Origin: Actinomortierella ambigua
Taxonomy: Eukaryota > Mortierellomycota > Mortierellomycetes > Mortierellales > Mortierellaceae
Length of the DNA stretch: 60,566 bases
Direction of reading: 5' to 3'
Assembly (NCBI GenBank): GCA_016098155.1
Contig: JAAAJB010000151.1
Location: 1 to 60,566, forward strand
Numbering within the stretch: the first letter of the stretch is position 1; each line of letters starts with the position of its first letter. The translations under genes and the position numbers were made by a program. The notes under the pieces are model-generated. The model made no database searches. It saw nothing but the letters and a program-made list of their open reading frames with translations, and was not told the DNA's origin. Shown one piece after another: positions 58,801 to 60,566 of this stretch.

Positions 58801-60224
58801 GTACAAGGTGATATCCTCGCTCGTGCCTCATTCATTCGTGGTATTGGATTGTGCAAGAGTAAAAAAAAATTAGAGTTGTCTACAAATTACTCCGGGAGCA
58901 GATCAGCAAACGGAAAATAGGAACGTTTGAACAGACTAGACTCACGATTCTGTTTCCTCATAGGGACTGGCGCATTAGCACGACAGGGCAACCTGCATAT
59001 GCAAGGCGTGTCCATCAATGAAATGATAACGGAAGACATGAAGGAGGGAGTATATAGACTCTACTGGTCAACGGCCTCACTCCGTCATCCCAAGGAGCGA
59101 GAGTGAGAGAGTGAGAGTGAGATAAAAAGAGAGCGACGCGGCGCCATTGACAATTTGCACAGGTTGGATGATAGTATGAAGACCTCGAACATGTCAGGCA
59201 TCAGCATGGACAGAGAGAGGTTGGAAGAAAACAACTGAAAGAAGAATAAAAGAGAAACACGAAATCACCCGTGCCCAGCTGGATTTGTCCTACACGCGAT
59301 TGGGCAAGAATGATACGAGCCCTGACCAATAACTCTGTGCAAGCAAGTGGACCAACTGTGCTTCTTCTTTTTTTTTTTTTTTTTTTTTTTGTTTCAGTTG
59401 TAGTTCTCTTTTGCATAGAGAAAGGGTTGAACACAATTCAGGATAAGCATGTCGGGATGTTTGAGATTGGGGGAAGTCAGCAAGTGAGAGCAGGCACATG
59501 GGGAAGGGTTGTTTGTTCCTCGTCTCTTCTCTTTTCTCTTTCTCCCTTCGAGAGCACAGCAGGCAGCCAAAAAGCAAAATCAAAGCATCCATAAAGGAAG
59601 AGAAAAGGAGGGATGGCGAAAGAAACACTCCCCCCCCCAAGATGAGGCGTTGGAGTATGTAGCTCAAAAGCTGCAGGTGAGATGTGCAGGGAGAGGGGAA
59701 CAGACGAGAGCCGGAGAGGATTGGAGATTGTGCATGATTTGGATAGAAGTGTGAGGACCAACCAACCAAGGAAAAATAAAGGAGATCAATGACAAACACA
59801 ACAGACAGAGCCAAAAAGAAAAAAGAAAACACGCACACATTATTATACACACACACAAACACACAACACACAACAACACACTCACTCAATCACTCACTCA
59901 CACGAAAGTACCTTTCTCTCTACCTCGTTTCTTTCTTGAAGAGTGAGGGAAAAGGCAGGTTGGGAGGAAAGGGGATAGGTAGGTAACGAGAGACAACAAA
60001 AGGAAAGGGATTATTGGTGTTGATGTTTTACCTAGACCCACAAAAGTGAGTTCGACAGGACCTAGAGCTCGGTTGAACTTGGACTCTGCCTCCTCGACCT
60101 GGTACTCGAGGCGAGCAAGTGTCTGTATTGCGACCAGGCGGCGTGCATGGAAGCGAAGCTTGGACTCGTTGGGCTTGCGGAAGGGAGTCTGGCCGGTAAA
60201 ATAGTAGCCTTCATCCTCATCCAT
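55803..60224 (-). CDS. APC-superfamily amino-acid transporter (CAT/SLC7-like)
   Basis: Five exons: 60224-60032, 58284-58249, 58080-57366, 57217-56983 and 56873-55803; 749 aa. The N-terminal cytosolic tail (about 55 residues) leads to ALGPVELTFVGLG, completed by a 36-nt exon encoding AVIGTGVFVIMG, the unwound TM1 substrate loop. Then QTANTQAGPAVTICFILGG, SYAEMASMIPIAGSAYTYAY (TM3), GWNLVLEYLVGAATVS, FFGIRRTAMINNILVVFKI, FFAYIGFDSVSTTAQEAKDP (TM6), SRVMYAMSNDGLIPRFFARV and FVVNIGVIILRFTRKTVPRR. The order of spans and these motifs define the cationic amino-acid transporter type. It should import basic amino acids across the plasma membrane or vacuole. A hydrophilic tail of about 220 residues, rich in Ser/Gln/Glu, follows the last span and may carry phospho-sites. 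Intron 1 is 1747 nt, the longest in the window, and contains a T24 run and pyrimidine/GA tracts. Confidence 0.9.
58249..58284 (-). other. 36-nt micro-exon of the amino-acid transporter
   Basis: Flanked by an AACAG acceptor and GTAAGT donor, phase 1 on both sides, so skipping would delete 12 residues in frame. It encodes most of the TM1 binding loop. Confidence 0.8.
59368..59390. repeat. Poly(T) run inside intron 1 of the amino-acid transporter
   Basis: An unbroken run of about 23 T on the plus strand, so poly(A) in the transcript. Confidence 0.8.
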
Positions 60225-60566
60225 CGCGCCAAACGCTAAGGTCGGTGGTTTCGAAATGGTGGGTATCTGTTTTCTCCAAGAAAGCCCACGATGAAGGATT
60301 GGTGGTTGAGTTGGTTGGCGTAGGGTGGCAGCTCAAAGCACAGATCGATCTGCTTGGCCCACCCTGTGTTTCTCTTTTTTTTTTCTCACAATCCCAAGGC
60401 GCCGAGGGAGAGGAGGAAGAGAGAGAATACGGATTAAAACGAGTAGTTTAAGGAACACGACAAGGGCTAATGCAAGGTCGGCCGCGCGTGGTGCGAAAGT
60501 GTATGGAACGGTAGAAGAGAGCACAAAGGCAAAGGCAAAGGAGAGGGGGGGGGGAAGAGAGAACGA
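60225..60566. promoter_or_regulatory. Upstream region of the amino-acid transporter
   Basis: The last 342 bp of the window, upstream of the minus-strand transporter. It contains a T-run (60375-60384), a purine-rich tract (60400-60430) and a G-run near 60545. No other gene supported. Confidence 0.4.

Noticed and set aside
58255..58806. 183-codon minus ORF inside intron 1 of the amino-acid transporter
   Set aside because: Hydrophobic, pyrimidine-run derived; the transporter sequence is contiguous without it.

Overview
This is a nuclear fragment of a filamentous fungus. The evidence is spliced genes with short GT-AG introns (most about 100-180 nt), fungal polarity proteins (Rax2-like and Bem2-like), and three OPT-family oligopeptide transporters. 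Also present are 6-phosphofructo-2-kinase, the proteasome subunit Rpn3 and the spliceosomal WD40 protein SNRNP40 (U5-40K). RPUSD1-like, TMEM135-like, START-domain and SNRNP40 homologues together fit an early-diverging fungus (Mucoromycota, perhaps Mortierellomycotina) better than a budding yeast. That placement is inference; no rRNA or marker gene is present to settle it. I saw no tRNA, rRNA, transposase, CRISPR array or bacterial-type operon.

Layout. 1-5331: C-terminally truncated Rax2-like polarity marker (-). 6796-7929: RPUSD1-like pseudouridine synthase (-). 8313-17117: very large Bem2-like protein with PH, RasGEF-like and RhoGAP domains (-). 18065-20826: divergent 6PF2K/F26BPase (+). 20979-30786: three tandem OPT transporters (-) sharing one intron position. 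30787-37319: gene-poor stretch holding a group of tiny intronless Cys-rich ORFs (-) and a possible small membrane ORF (+). 37820-39413: SNRNP40 (+). 39873-41981: type I single-pass membrane protein (+). 42540-45265: O-fucosyltransferase-like type II membrane protein (-). 45525-47534: F-box/LRR-like protein (-). 47867-49912: Rpn3 (-). 50166-52644: TMEM135-like membrane protein (-). 53561-55449: START lipid-transfer protein with a 950-nt intron (-). 55803-60224: APC/CAT-family amino-acid transporter with a 36-nt exon (-).

The exon structures were worked out by hand. Each was checked for GT-AG borders, reading-frame continuity and unbroken domain sequence across junctions. The exception is the 5' part of the 39873-41981 gene, which is unresolved. 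Two polarity genes (Rax2-like, Bem2-like) lie within 3 kb of each other, and two nutrient-uptake families (OPT, APC) are present, but nothing suggests a biosynthetic gene cluster.

The most novel signal is at 34127-36390. Three neighbouring small proteins (85, 86 and 54 residues) are unrelated in their N-termini but share exactly spaced Cys positions, C-x2-C-x7-C-x2-C-x5-C-C, followed by a nearby His. They look like a tandemly arrayed mini zinc-binding family that I do not recognise. Other points of note are a 6PF2K whose phosphatase catalytic His reads as Asn, a stop-free 123-nt intron in the Bem2-like gene, frame-preserving 36-nt and 48-nt exons in two membrane-protein genes, and a 950-nt intron carrying complementary CT/GA tracts.
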